This document shows, piece by piece, positions 10,695 to 20,188 of a stretch of DNA of 64,000 bases. The stretch is taken from positions 342,689-406,688 of the forward strand of contig NZ_BSRG01000001.1 of the NCBI RefSeq assembly GCF_040363165.1. Direction: 5' to 3'. A model generated the notes under the pieces. That model was not told where the DNA came from and made no database searches. It saw only the letters and a list, made by a program, of their open reading frames with translations. The position numbers were made by a program, and so were the translations under genes. The number at the start of each line of letters is the position of its first letter. Position 1 is the first letter of the stretch. The DNA comes from Thermus sp. LT1-2-5 (GTDB taxonomy: Bacteria > Deinococcota > Deinococci > Deinococcales > Thermaceae).

Positions 10695-13600
10695 GGCGCT
10701 TGCTTTGGAGCTTGCTGCTGACCCTTTCCTGGACCCTGGCCCAAGGCGTGGAGCTCAGAACCACCCTGTTAGGAAGCGGCCTAGAATGGGAGCTAGACCA
10801 ATTCCAGACCTGGCTCCTCCCCAAGGGGGAGGAGGGGCGGATCGTCCTCTACTCCCCCGGCTTTGACCCCGAGGACTACCGGAGCGCCCTAAAGGGCAAG
10901 CCGGAACTAGGGGATGAACGCTACGATAGGGGCCAAGGGGAGCTTCGGGCGATCTACGAGCTCTACCAGGGGGAAACCCTCCTGCGCCAGGCGGTCTTCG
11001 GGGTGGAGCCTCACCGGGAGGTGGAGCTCTTCCGGGGCAAGGTGCAAAAGGGGGAGGTCTACCGCCTGGTGGCCCGGTTCGAGGGCCTCGGGAAAAACAG
11101 CTTTCTCCTGCGGGCGGAAGGGTTCTCCTTGGAGCTCGACCCCAGGATGCAGGTGGTGGATGTGAGGACCCAGGGCCCGGGCCTCACCCTGCGGCAATTG
11201 CCCGGGGAGCGCAGGCAGTTCGTGGAATTCCTCGCCCTGGAGGCCCCTAAGGAACTCCTTCCTCTCCCTGTGCGCTTCTACGACGAGGACGGCCCGGAGG
11301 AGCTCCTCTCCCGGGTCCTTCTCCCCGACGGGCGCTTGGAAGAGCGCCCGGTTTCCGGGGACAGGGCCTGGGCCGAGTACACCGTGCGTTTCCCCGGCGT
11401 CACCCGCTTCTTCGTCGCCCAGCCCCCCACCGCCAAGCAGTACTCCAACACCCTCGCCTTCCAGGTGAAGGCTTGCCTGGTCCTGGCCGAAGGCCGCTTC
11501 CGGGCGGTGCCCCCGGGGCCTAAGGAGGTGCGGGTGGTGGACGGGGCGGGGAACCCCCTAGACCTCAAGCCCACCCTCACCGAGGAGGGCCTCGCCCTCC
11601 TGGAGCTTCCCCAGGGCTACCGCCTCCAGGAGGTGCGGGAGGAAGGCGCGGTGGTGGTGGAGGGAAACCGGGCCCGCTTCGGTTGCCCTGGGGGAAAGGT
11701 GACCTTTGTGGTGGAGGTGCCCGAGGCCAGGCTAAAGGTCCGGGTTCTCCTGGACCTGCCAGGGGACAGGCCCGGCGAAGGAACCCTCCTCCTCGCAGGG
11801 GAGGCCCGGCGGGTGGCGGGAGAAGCTCGCTTCACCCTGAGGCCCGGCACCTACCCCCTCACCTTCCAGGCGGAAGGGGCCACGGTGGAGGGCCCTAAAG
11901 AGGTGGCCCTCCTGCCCGGAGAGGAGAAGGAGGTGGTCTTCCGGGTGCGGCCCCAGGTGGCCCTGACCCTCACCCCCGCAACCCAGCGCCACCCGGAGGG
12001 GCAGGAGGCCCAACTTGTCCTCCGGGCCACCACCCCTTACCCCGGCCTCATCCCGGCGGAGCTTGCCCTGGAGCTTCCCCCCGAGCTAGAACCCCTCTCC
12101 CCCACCCGCCTCACCGGGCCCCTGTCCCGGGAAAGGCCCCTGGAACTGGCCCTGGGGCTCAAGGGTCCTGCGGGAAGCTACCAGATTAGGGGCAAGCTCC
12201 TTCCCTTTGGCCTCGAGAGCTCGGCCCAGGTGGTCTTCTTCCGCCCCGCCACCTTCACCCTCGCCAAGGAAGCCCTCACCCCCAGGGCGGCCAAGGGGGA
12301 GGAGGCCCGCTTCCGCCTCACCGTGGTCAACCAGGGGGACGAACCGGGTTGGGTGCGCCTCCGGGACCTGGGAGGGGTGGGCCTCGAGGGCCCCGGCCTG
12401 GACCAGGAGGTGTACCTGGAGCCCCGCCAGGGGAAGAGCTACGAGGTGGCCTTCCGGGTGGTGGGGGAGGGCGTCTTGGTGAACCGGGCGGAGCTCCTCC
12501 GGGGCGAGGAGGTCCTGGCCCGGGCGGAGGCGGGGGTGGAGGTTCTCCTGCCCAAGCCCGCCCTCAGCCGCGAGCTCCCCTTCCGCCGCTACCTGCCGGG
12601 GGAGGAGGTGGCGCACCGCCTGGTGGTGGAAAACCGGGGAGAGGCCCCCTTGCGCTACACCTTGGAGGACACCTGCCCTGACTTCCTGGAGCCCGCTGGG
12701 GCCCGGTTTGAGGGCACCTTGGCCCCGGGGGAGCGGCGGGTGCACACCTACCAGGCCCGGGTCCGCTTCGGGGAGGAGCGGGAAGGGGTGTGCCAGGCCA
12801 CCCTGCGCCACGAGGGCGGAAGCCTGCAGGCGGAAGCTTCCTTGGCCCGGGTCCTCCTTCGGCTCAGCAAGGAAGCTTTGAAGCCAAGGGTCCTCGAGGG
12901 CAGCGAGGCGGTCTTCCTCCTCCGGGTGGAGAACCCGGCGGACCACCCCGTGCGCCTCCGCCTCCTGGACACGCCTCCCAAGGGGCTTGCCATGGAGGGC
13001 CTGGACTGGGAGGGGGAGCTTGGGCCCGGGGAGGTGAGGACCTTCACCCTCAAGGCGGAGGGCGTCCCCCCCGGGGCCCACGTGAACCGGGCCAGCGCCT
13101 TCATCGGGGAAACCCCCGCCGCCTTCCCCGCTGAAGCGAGCGTGGTAGGGCTTCCCCTCCTCGTTCCAGAGCGGCTTTCCGAGGTGCGCCTCCCCTTCCG
13201 GGTGGAGGGGGAAGGGGAAGGGCTCCTCCTAGCCTTCCCCGTGCCCGAAGGGGCGGAGTATGTCCCCGGTAGCGCCAGGCTCCTGGAGGGGGATAAGGCC
13301 CTCCCCTTGGAGGACCCCCTCACGGACGGGAAGGCCCTCTACTGGCGGCTTCCCCTGCTAAAGGAGGGGGAGGTGCGCTTCACCCTGCGCCACGAGCGGG
13401 CCCTGCCCCCCCTGGCCGAGCCCGGCCTCACCCTCGTGGCCGGGGGGCGAGAGGTGTTCCTGCAGGGCAAGGTGACCCTGGAGGACTACCGCAAGGCCAA
13501 GCCCCTCCAAGCGGAGCGGCGGGGCGTGATCCGCGAACCAAAGGATGGCGAGGTCTTCCGCGACCGGGAGGCCATCCGGGTGGTGCTGGAAGCCCCCTTG

Positions 13601-16087
13601 GGCCCCCTCACCCTCAAGGTGAACGGCAACCCCGTGGGCCAAGACCGCCTGGGCAAGGCGGAGCTGGACGAGGGCCGGGGCTGGCAACGCCTGGAGTACT
13701 ACGGGGTGCCCCTGGCCGTGGGCCGGAACCTCCTGGAGGTGGAAGGGGTGGCCCAGGACCGCCTCGAGGTCTTCCGCGCCGGCAACCCCACCCGCCTCCG
13801 CCTCTCCCTCCTGGAGGCCAGGGCGGATGGGCGCACCCCCATCCGGGTCCTGGTGGAGGCCCTGGACGAAAACGGCATCCCCACGGGCTTCGGCCCCGTC
13901 ACCCTCGAGGCGGACCTGGAACCGCTTAACCCCGACGCTTTCTTGGACATCTCGGGCTACCAAGTCCTCCTCAAGGACGGCCGTGCGGAGGTCCTCCTCA
14001 GGCCCCTCCTCGCCCCCAGGGAGTTCGGGGTCCGGGCCCGCTTCAACGAGCTCCAGACCCAGGCCAAGTTCTTCGCCGGGGAGCGCAAGGAAAGCCTCTG
14101 GCTCGCCCAGGGGAGCGTGGGGGTGGCCCTGGGGCGGAGCGTGGCCGGGCTTCGCTTGGAGGAAGCGAGGCTTTTCGGCCTGGCCCGGGCCTACGCCGAG
14201 GGCCCCTTCCTGGCAGGCCAGGGCCAGCTCGCCTTGGACACCGCCGGGGGCCTCTCCGCTAAGCTCTCCCAGGACCGCTTCCCCATCACCGGGGCCGCCA
14301 CCGAGGCCAAGCGCCCCCTCACCTCCGACGACCCCATCGCCTTCCGGTACGACCAGGAAGCCTTCTCCCTAAGCTACGAGCGGGCGCCTTTGGGGGCCGG
14401 CCTCCCCGAGGCCACCGCCCTCCGCCTCAGCACCCGGGGCGAGGCGCGGCTCGAGGCCTTCCTCGGCCTCCTGCCCCGGGACCAGGTTCAGGAGGTGATC
14501 GTCCCAGATGGCACCGCCTTCTACCGCCTTTCCCGGAGGCCCAAGCCGGGAAGCCTCACCCTCACCCTGGTGGAAGGGGCCCGGGAAACCCCCCTGGTGG
14601 CCGGGAAGGACTACGTGGCGGACGAGCTCGGCAATCTCCAGCTTTCCCGTCCCCTCTTCCCCTCCACGCCTGATCTGGCCCCAGTGTACCTCCTCGCCCG
14701 CTACGCCCCGGAGGAAGCCCCCCGGGACCTCTTGGCCTACGGCCTCGGGGCGGTGTACGAGAAGGACGGGTTCCGCTTTGGGCTTTCGGGGGCATACCTG
14801 GGGGACTGGCGCCTTGGGGCGGAGCTGGGCTACGAGGGGGCGGGAAACCGCCTCTCCCTCAGGGGCAGCTACGCCCAGGGCCGCTTTGGCCTGGCCTTCG
14901 GGGCGGAGGCCCGGCTCGGGGCCTTCCGCCTGCGGGGGGACCTGCGGGCGGAGGACCTGCGCCAAGGGGTGGCGGCCCTTCAGGGCCAGGCCCGCCTGGC
15001 TTACGAGGAAGGCCCCCTGGGGGTGGCCCTGGAGCACGCCACCCCAGCCCAAACCGCCCTCCTCCTGGAGTACCGGCCCAAGCCCTTCACCCTAGGGGCG
15101 GGTCTTGGGTACCTCTGGGGCGAAGGGGCCTGGGCCCTCCTGGGGCGGGCGGGGTACGAGGAGGGGCGGGCGAGGCTCCTCCTCACCCACGCCCAGCCCT
15201 TCAGCGTGGGGCGGGCCGTGACCCGGCTGGACGCCGCCTGGCCCCTGGACCCTAACCTCAGCCTGGAGGGGGGCCTAAGCTACGCCTGGGGCGAGGGGGT
15301 AAGCGGGGTCTTGGGCCTGCGGCAACGGCTTGGGGACGCCAACCTGGCCTTGGCCTATGAGCTTCCCACCGCAAGCGGGGAAGGGAACCGGGCCCGCTTC
15401 GGGGTGGAAGCCCCCTTCCCCCTCACGGAAAGGCTTAGCCTGAACCTCTCCGCCGGCCTCGAGCGCCGCTTTGCCACGGGCGAGACCCTCACCGCCTTCG
15501 GCCTCGCCGCCCGCTACAAGGCGGAGGCCCTGAGCGCCACCTTGGGGGTAGAAACCTCCTCGGGCCAGGAAACCAAGCTGGTCCTGCGGGGCGGGGCGGC
15601 GGGGAGCCTGGACGAGGAGAACACCCTCTCCGCCGACTTCGCCTACCAGATCCTCCCTCAGGCTAGGGCCCGCTTCACCCTGGCCTACGCCCTTTTCGCC
15701 TCGCAGGTGAACCTCCTCACCTACCACCGCCTCACTTGGGAGGCGGAGCCCGTGCTGGAAGGCGAGGCTCTCCTCGCCTACCCCCAGCCCGGCTTCCAGC
15801 TCCGCCCCGGCTTGGCCTACCGGGTCAAGCCCCAAGACCCCACCGCCAACACCTACCAGCTTGGCCTCGGGGCTAACCTTTACCTCACGGAGCGCTTTGG
15901 GGTAGGCGGGGCGGCCTACTACCTCTTCCAACCCGGCACGGGAAGCGGCAGGTTGGTCTACAGCGTGGAAGGAAGCTTCCGGGCCTTGGAGGGCTTGTGG
16001 CTCAACCTAGGCTACGGCTTCGGGGAAAGCCTCCTTCAGCCCGAGGGTCTCTACCTGCGCCTGGACTTCTTTGGAGGTAGCCGATGA
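10691..16087 (+). CDS. Giant DUF11-type protein with C-terminal outer-membrane beta-barrel
   Basis: 1798 residues. Residues 1-18 are a signal peptide (ending TLAQ). A beta-rich N-terminal region runs to about residue 515. DUF11-like units begin near residues 523, 626 and 723 (for example LSKEALKPRVLEGSEAVFLL). Two Ig-like domains at about 950-1135 follow, one starting REPKDGEVFRDREAIRV. From about residue 1150 to the end the sequence alternates polar and hydrophobic residues with many Gly, Tyr, Arg and Leu and repeats of the type LGAGLGYLWGEGAWALLGRA. It ends LYLRLDFFGGSR, with aromatic residues in the last strand as in outer-membrane barrels. The barrel probably anchors the locus in the Thermus outer membrane; whether it exports the neighbours, displays a stalk or forms a channel is unknown. 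It overlaps both neighbouring genes by 4 nt. Confidence 0.75.
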   Translation: MRRLLWSLLLTLSWTLAQGVELRTTLLGSGLEWELDQFQTWLLPKGEEGRIVLYSPGFDPEDYRSALKGKPELGDERYDRGQGELRAIYELYQGETLLRQAVFGVEPHREVELFRGKVQKGEVYRLVARFEGLGKNSFLLRAEGFSLELDPRMQVVDVRTQGPGLTLRQLPGERRQFVEFLALEAPKELLPLPVRFYDEDGPEELLSRVLLPDGRLEERPVSGDRAWAEYTVRFPGVTRFFVAQPPTAKQYSNTLAFQVKACLVLAEGRFRAVPPGPKEVRVVDGAGNPLDLKPTLTEEGLALLELPQGYRLQEVREEGAVVVEGNRARFGCPGGKVTFVVEVPEARLKVRVLLDLPGDRPGEGTLLLAGEARRVAGEARFTLRPGTYPLTFQAEGATVEGPKEVALLPGEEKEVVFRVRPQVALTLTPATQRHPEGQEAQLVLRATTPYPGLIPAELALELPPELEPLSPTRLTGPLSRERPLELALGLKGPAGSYQIRGKLLPFGLESSAQVVFFRPATFTLAKEALTPRAAKGEEARFRLTVVNQGDEPGWVRLRDLGGVGLEGPGLDQEVYLEPRQGKSYEVAFRVVGEGVLVNRAELLRGEEVLARAEAGVEVLLPKPALSRELPFRRYLPGEEVAHRLVVENRGEAPLRYTLEDTCPDFLEPAGARFEGTLAPGERRVHTYQARVRFGEEREGVCQATLRHEGGSLQAEASLARVLLRLSKEALKPRVLEGSEAVFLLRVENPADHPVRLRLLDTPPKGLAMEGLDWEGELGPGEVRTFTLKAEGVPPGAHVNRASAFIGETPAAFPAEASVVGLPLLVPERLSEVRLPFRVEGEGEGLLLAFPVPEGAEYVPGSARLLEGDKALPLEDPLTDGKALYWRLPLLKEGEVRFTLRHERALPPLAEPGLTLVAGGREVFLQGKVTLEDYRKAKPLQAERRGVIREPKDGEVFRDREAIRVVLEAPLGPLTLKVNGNPVGQDRLGKAELDEGRGWQRLEYYGVPLAVGRNLLEVEGVAQDRLEVFRAGNPTRLRLSLLEARADGRTPIRVLVEALDENGIPTGFGPVTLEADLEPLNPDAFLDISGYQVLLKDGRAEVLLRPLLAPREFGVRARFNELQTQAKFFAGERKESLWLAQGSVGVALGRSVAGLRLEEARLFGLARAYAEGPFLAGQGQLALDTAGGLSAKLSQDRFPITGAATEAKRPLTSDDPIAFRYDQEAFSLSYERAPLGAGLPEATALRLSTRGEARLEAFLGLLPRDQVQEVIVPDGTAFYRLSRRPKPGSLTLTLVEGARETPLVAGKDYVADELGNLQLSRPLFPSTPDLAPVYLLARYAPEEAPRDLLAYGLGAVYEKDGFRFGLSGAYLGDWRLGAELGYEGAGNRLSLRGSYAQGRFGLAFGAEARLGAFRLRGDLRAEDLRQGVAALQGQARLAYEEGPLGVALEHATPAQTALLLEYRPKPFTLGAGLGYLWGEGAWALLGRAGYEEGRARLLLTHAQPFSVGRAVTRLDAAWPLDPNLSLEGGLSYAWGEGVSGVLGLRQRLGDANLALAYELPTASGEGNRARFGVEAPFPLTERLSLNLSAGLERRFATGETLTAFGLAARYKAEALSATLGVETSSGQETKLVLRGGAAGSLDEENTLSADFAYQILPQARARFTLAYALFASQVNLLTYHRLTWEAEPVLEGEALLAYPQPGFQLRPGLAYRVKPQDPTANTYQLGLGANLYLTERFGVGGAAYYLFQPGTGSGRLVYSVEGSFRALEGLWLNLGYGFGESLLQPEGLYLRLDFFGGSR

Positions 16088-19062
16088 AGCGCCTTGGGTT
16101 TGCGCTCCTCTTTTCTCTAGCAAGCGCCCTGGCTCAAGTGGTCACCCCCTTCCAGGCCCGCTACGGCCCGGTGAACGAACGGGGGGATATCCTCCTAATT
16201 GGGAACACCCTGATGTGCGCTCCGAACTCATTACAGACGGCCTGTGATACAAGTGTGATGAACGATAGGAGTGCTAGCAACAATAGGCCTATGCTTTTTT
16301 TCCAAGCGGATCCCTCTGCTCCTACCTGGAATAATGGTCGGGGGGGAAGCAGCAACGCCACCTTAACCCTTCCGGCAGGGGCTCAGGTCCTTTGGGCCGG
16401 GCTCTACTGGGGCGCTCGGGCAGACCCCAATGCCAGCGGCCGAAACCAAATCTACCTAAAGGCCCCCGGAACCTCCTCCTACCAGCAAATCACCGGGATC
16501 CTCCTAGGTACGATTTCAGACCAAGGAGAATCCAACAGCCGGCCCTACGCCGCCTTCGCCAACGTCACCTCCATCGTTCAGACCAGAGGAAGCGGCACCT
16601 ACTGGGTGGGAGGCATCCTCGCCCGAACCGGCAACGATGGCCTAGGCTTCTACGCCGGCTGGGCCCTGGTGGTGGTCTACCGCGACCCTAACACCACCTT
16701 TAAAAACCTGGTGGTTTACGACGGCCTTGCAGCGGTGAGCGCAGGAAACTCGGTAACCATCACCCCAAGCGGCTTTCTCACCCCCGCCACCGGGACCGTG
16801 AACGCCCGGGTGGGGGCAGTAGCCTTTGAAGGGGATGGCGGTATCGAGGGTGACCAGCTCTTGCTTAACGGCCAAGCGGTTACAGACGCGCAAAACCCCA
16901 TCAACAACTTCTTCAATAGCTCCGTTTCCAACATGGGAACTCGCTTTACCAACAAAGTTCCAGACTTTATCAACCAAATGGCGGTAGATGTGGACCGCTT
17001 CGACGCCACGGGCAGGATCCCCAACGGCGCCACCACAGCAACGCTTTCCTTTACCTCTACTCAAGATGTCTACTTCCCCACCGTTCTCACCTTCGCTGTG
17101 GACATCTACTTCCCCGACCTCAAAACCACCTTCACCAAAACCGTCACCGATCTCAATGGGGGCCAGGTTCTGGTGGGAGACATCCTGGAGTACGAGATCA
17201 GCTTCCAGAACACGGGGTTAGACGGGGCCACCAACGTGGTCCTCACCGACCCCATCCCCGCGGGCACCCAGTACGTGCCGGGAAGCCTGCAAGTGGTGCA
17301 AAACACCGCTTCAGCCCCCACGGGCACCTTCACCGACGCCCCCGGGGACGATATTGCCGAATACGACGCCCAAAACGGGCGGGTGGTCTTTCGCCTGGGC
17401 ACGGGGGCCACAGCGAGCCAAGGGGGTCTCATCCTCCCCGGGCAGGGAGCCAGGGTCCGCTTCCGGGTTCGGGTGCTCCCGAGCGCCGCGAACCAAAACG
17501 TGGTGAACACGGCGGAGATACGCTACAACGCCCAGACCCTGGGCACCGCCTTTACCGAAACGGCCTCGGCCGCCGCCTCGGTGACGGTGGTGGGCTTCAC
17601 CCTCTCGGGCCAGGTCTACCACGACCGGGAGCCCAACGGCCTCAAGGCCCCGGCCGAGGACTGGTCCGACGGGGCCACGGTGTGGGTGAAGCTCTTCTCC
17701 GGCACCACCCTGGTGGCCGCCGCCCAGGTAGACCCGGGAAGCGGGACCTTCAGCCTCCAAGGGGTGGCCCCAGGGAGCTACACCCTGGTCCTGGACAACA
17801 ACAATAGCGCTGGGGATACCACCCCCACGCCTCCCTCGGGGTGGCTCTTCGTAAACCCCGCTACGGGAAGCTTCTCCGTGAACGTGAGCGGCGACACCAC
17901 CGGGCTCCTCTTCGGCCTCTTCCGGGGCTTTGTGGTGGAGGGGCGGGTCTTCCGGGACGATGGGCTTGGCGGCGGCACCGCCAACGACGCCCAGCAAAAC
18001 GGCGCCGAGCCCGGCCTGGGCAACGTGGAGGTGCGGGCCACGGACGGCAGCAACACCCGGAGCACCCTCACGGACGGAAGCGGGTACTACCGGCTCTATA
18101 TCCCCGCCTCCTGGGGGAGCGTCACCCTCTCCCACCCCCTTCGCCCCGCCACGGGCTGGAACGATGGGGCGGCGGCGACGAAGGTGGCGAGCTGGCAGGA
18201 CGCCACCGCCCCCGCCTCCCCTGGGGCCACGGCGAGCCTGGGGCAGGCACAAAGCCTCTCGGGGCAGACCCTCCTGCGCAACTTCGGCGTGGTACGGGAT
18301 GGCCGCCTCTACCCCGACGGCTCGGGCCAGACCAGTTCCCCGGGAACCTACACCTTCCGCCACTGGTACGCCCCCGGCACCCTGGGCACCCTCACCCTGA
18401 GCGCCGGCAACACCCCCCGCTACACCTACCAGGTGCGCCTGGACCTCAACTGCGACGGCGCCTTCGGCCCAGGGGAGGACTGGCAGGCCTTGCCCTATAC
18501 CCTGAGCGTGGGGAGCGCCTGGCCCCGGGAGGCGGATGGGAGCCTGAAGGCCTGCCCCCTGGAGGTGCGGGCCCTGGTGCCCGCTGGGGAGCCCGCCGGG
18601 GCGGTGGACCTCTTCCTCCTCCGCTCTGCCTTGGCCTGGAGCGGCAATGCGGGGGTGGTGGGCGCGGATGGCCTCACGGATACCCTGCAGGTCACCGGGG
18701 GCGAGGTGCGCCTCACCAAGCGGGTGCGGAACGTTTCCCAAAACACGCCCTTCGGCACCACTGCCCAGGGGAAGCCGGGGGAGGTTTTGGAGTACTGCAT
18801 CGCCTACCAGAACCTGGGCACTAGCCCCGTGAGCGCCTTCCTCCTCACGGACCCGGCTCCCTTCTTCACCGATCCCCTCACCGCCGTGCCGGACTACGGC
18901 AACCGGGCCATCCGCTGGACGGAGGGGAGCACCCCCTACTTCCTCACGGCGCAAAGCGGGGACGACGCCGGGGAGATCCAGGGGGGCATCGTGCGGGTGA
19001 GCGTGGGCACCCTGGCCCCAGGGGCCACGGGTGAGGTGTGCTACCGGGCGAGGATACGCTAG
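16084..19062 (+). CDS. Secreted DUF11/SdrD-B surface protein
   Basis: 992 residues, last gene of the surface operon. A signal peptide (MKRLGFALLFSLASALAQ) precedes a distinct beta-rich N-terminal domain (about 19-345) with two cysteines in MCAPNSLQTAC. This domain is encoded by clearly less GC-rich DNA than the rest. A DUF11 unit follows (about 346-502, containing VLTDPIPAGTQYVPGSLQV). Two SdrD-B-like domains come next (about 505-617, from FTLSGQVYHDREPNG; about 619-735, from VVEGRVFRDDG), then a DxNxDG loop (LDLNCDGAFGPGED). A last DUF11 unit starts near 873 with GGEVRLTKRV, the same opening as the last unit of the 922-residue protein. The N-terminal domain resembles those of large fimbrial/adhesin-like surface proteins. 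Its stop overlaps that of the convergent gene inside a CTAG tetramer. Confidence 0.78.
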   Translation: MKRLGFALLFSLASALAQVVTPFQARYGPVNERGDILLIGNTLMCAPNSLQTACDTSVMNDRSASNNRPMLFFQADPSAPTWNNGRGGSSNATLTLPAGAQVLWAGLYWGARADPNASGRNQIYLKAPGTSSYQQITGILLGTISDQGESNSRPYAAFANVTSIVQTRGSGTYWVGGILARTGNDGLGFYAGWALVVVYRDPNTTFKNLVVYDGLAAVSAGNSVTITPSGFLTPATGTVNARVGAVAFEGDGGIEGDQLLLNGQAVTDAQNPINNFFNSSVSNMGTRFTNKVPDFINQMAVDVDRFDATGRIPNGATTATLSFTSTQDVYFPTVLTFAVDIYFPDLKTTFTKTVTDLNGGQVLVGDILEYEISFQNTGLDGATNVVLTDPIPAGTQYVPGSLQVVQNTASAPTGTFTDAPGDDIAEYDAQNGRVVFRLGTGATASQGGLILPGQGARVRFRVRVLPSAANQNVVNTAEIRYNAQTLGTAFTETASAAASVTVVGFTLSGQVYHDREPNGLKAPAEDWSDGATVWVKLFSGTTLVAAAQVDPGSGTFSLQGVAPGSYTLVLDNNNSAGDTTPTPPSGWLFVNPATGSFSVNVSGDTTGLLFGLFRGFVVEGRVFRDDGLGGGTANDAQQNGAEPGLGNVEVRATDGSNTRSTLTDGSGYYRLYIPASWGSVTLSHPLRPATGWNDGAAATKVASWQDATAPASPGATASLGQAQSLSGQTLLRNFGVVRDGRLYPDGSGQTSSPGTYTFRHWYAPGTLGTLTLSAGNTPRYTYQVRLDLNCDGAFGPGEDWQALPYTLSVGSAWPREADGSLKACPLEVRALVPAGEPAGAVDLFLLRSALAWSGNAGVVGADGLTDTLQVTGGEVRLTKRVRNVSQNTPFGTTAQGKPGEVLEYCIAYQNLGTSPVSAFLLTDPAPFFTDPLTAVPDYGNRAIRWTEGSTPYFLTAQSGDDAGEIQGGIVRVSVGTLAPGATGEVCYRARIR

Positions 19063-20003
19063 GAGCTAGCGAGGCTCTGGAGCGCTCTTGGGTAGGGTGC
19101 AAAAAGGGCCTGGGCCTCGAGGTAGGGCACCCCGTACCGCAAGGCCCAGGACTGGAGGAGGGCCAGGGGGGCCTCGAGGGGCACCCGCTCCTCCCGGAAG
19201 GCTCCAAGGAGCTCCAGGAAGTGGGCCTTTTCCTTGGGCGTGAGAACCATCTTGAAGTACCCGAAGGCGTGGAGAAGGGTGTCCGCCATGGGACCCAGGC
19301 GGAAGGGAAGGCGGGTGGCCTTCAGGAAGCCTTCCTCATAGGCCCGCCGCACCTCGGGGATAGGCTTCCCTCTAGCCTCGGCGAGGAGCCGCCCGAGCGC
19401 CCTGGCCCCCGCCTGGCTATAGGCCAGGAGGAGGAGCTTGTAGCGGGCGTGGAAGGCCTGGAGCCCCCCCAGGTCCTCCACCCGCCGGAGGCGGGCTAGG
19501 GCGAAGACCCGGGTGAAGAAGTGGGCCCGGATGCGGGCGCTGGAAAGCCGCCCTTCGTCCTCCTTGGGCAGGAGGGGAAAGGCCTCCTCCACCCGCTTGG
19601 CGAAGAGGCCGGGACCCCGGGCCACCACGCCCCCCTCCTCCGCCCGGGCGTAGACCTTGGCGTCCTTGAGGGCGCAGGTGGGGGAGCGGTTCTTAAGGAT
19701 AAAGCCCTCCACCGGGCCCAGGGCCTCGAGGAAGCCCCGGCTGAAGGCCTCCATCCTTCCCGTGAGGTCCTCCCCCGTCTTGGGCTGGACCATCCTTGGG
19801 CCCTCCTCCCCCCGCACCAGGCGCACCGTGGGCCTCGGCACCCCCAGGCCAATCTCCACCTCGGGGCAGACGGGCACAAAGTCCACAAACTCCCTCAGAG
19901 CCGCCACCACCTTATCGGGGATGAGCTCCCCCGAGTAGCGCACGGCGGCGAAACCCAAACAGGCGCTCACCACAAGCCTGGGCCGGGGCCAGATGTCTTC
20001 CAT
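19059..20003 (-). CDS. DUF523/DUF1722 protein (YbgA-like fusion)
   Basis: 314 residues from the ATG at 20003; an earlier in-frame start would add 58 residues with no family resemblance. The N-terminal half is DUF523: LVVSACLGFAAVRYSGE at the start, FVPVCPEVEIGLGVPRPTV about residue 40 and LKNRSPTCALKDAKVY about residue 105, giving the three conserved cysteine sites. The C-terminal half (about 170-310) is helical DUF1722, as in E. coli YbgA, with motifs HARYKLLLLAYSQ and FGYFKMVLTPKEK. The biochemical function is not established; homologues often sit near photolyase or light-response genes, but none is visible here. A TAAAGT box 7-8 nt before the start codon suggests a nearly leaderless transcript. 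The gene is convergent with the DUF11 operon and shares a 3-nt stop overlap. Confidence 0.8.
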   Translation of the reverse strand: MEDIWPRPRLVVSACLGFAAVRYSGELIPDKVVAALREFVDFVPVCPEVEIGLGVPRPTVRLVRGEEGPRMVQPKTGEDLTGRMEAFSRGFLEALGPVEGFILKNRSPTCALKDAKVYARAEEGGVVARGPGLFAKRVEEAFPLLPKEDEGRLSSARIRAHFFTRVFALARLRRVEDLGGLQAFHARYKLLLLAYSQAGARALGRLLAEARGKPIPEVRRAYEEGFLKATRLPFRLGPMADTLLHAFGYFKMVLTPKEKAHFLELLGAFREERVPLEAPLALLQSWALRYGVPYLEAQALFAPYPRALQSLASS

Positions 20004-20188
20004 AACCCGATACTTTATGCCCCTTTGGCGCCTTCGCCGTGGGCCACAAAACAAACCCCGTCCCACTTTGAGGGTGGGGCCCAGAGGCCGGACAGTTGTG
20101 AATAGCAATGCGCTTCCGGAAAGCGCTGCGAAGCAGGACCTGCCGGTGGCATAGTTGTCCTCAAAACCCCGGCCCAAGGCCCCGCGGT

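Noticed and set aside
17311..18954. 547-codon minus-strand open frame opposite the last DUF11 gene
   Set aside because: Composition (runs of Gly, Arg, Glu, His) is that of the antisense of GC-rich codons; no motif, no ribosome binding site, and the plus-strand gene has clear domains.
20004..20177. 58-residue N-terminal extension of the DUF1722 protein
   Set aside because: The DUF523 family begins at the ATG at 20003; the extension has no family similarity and contains basic low-complexity sequence.
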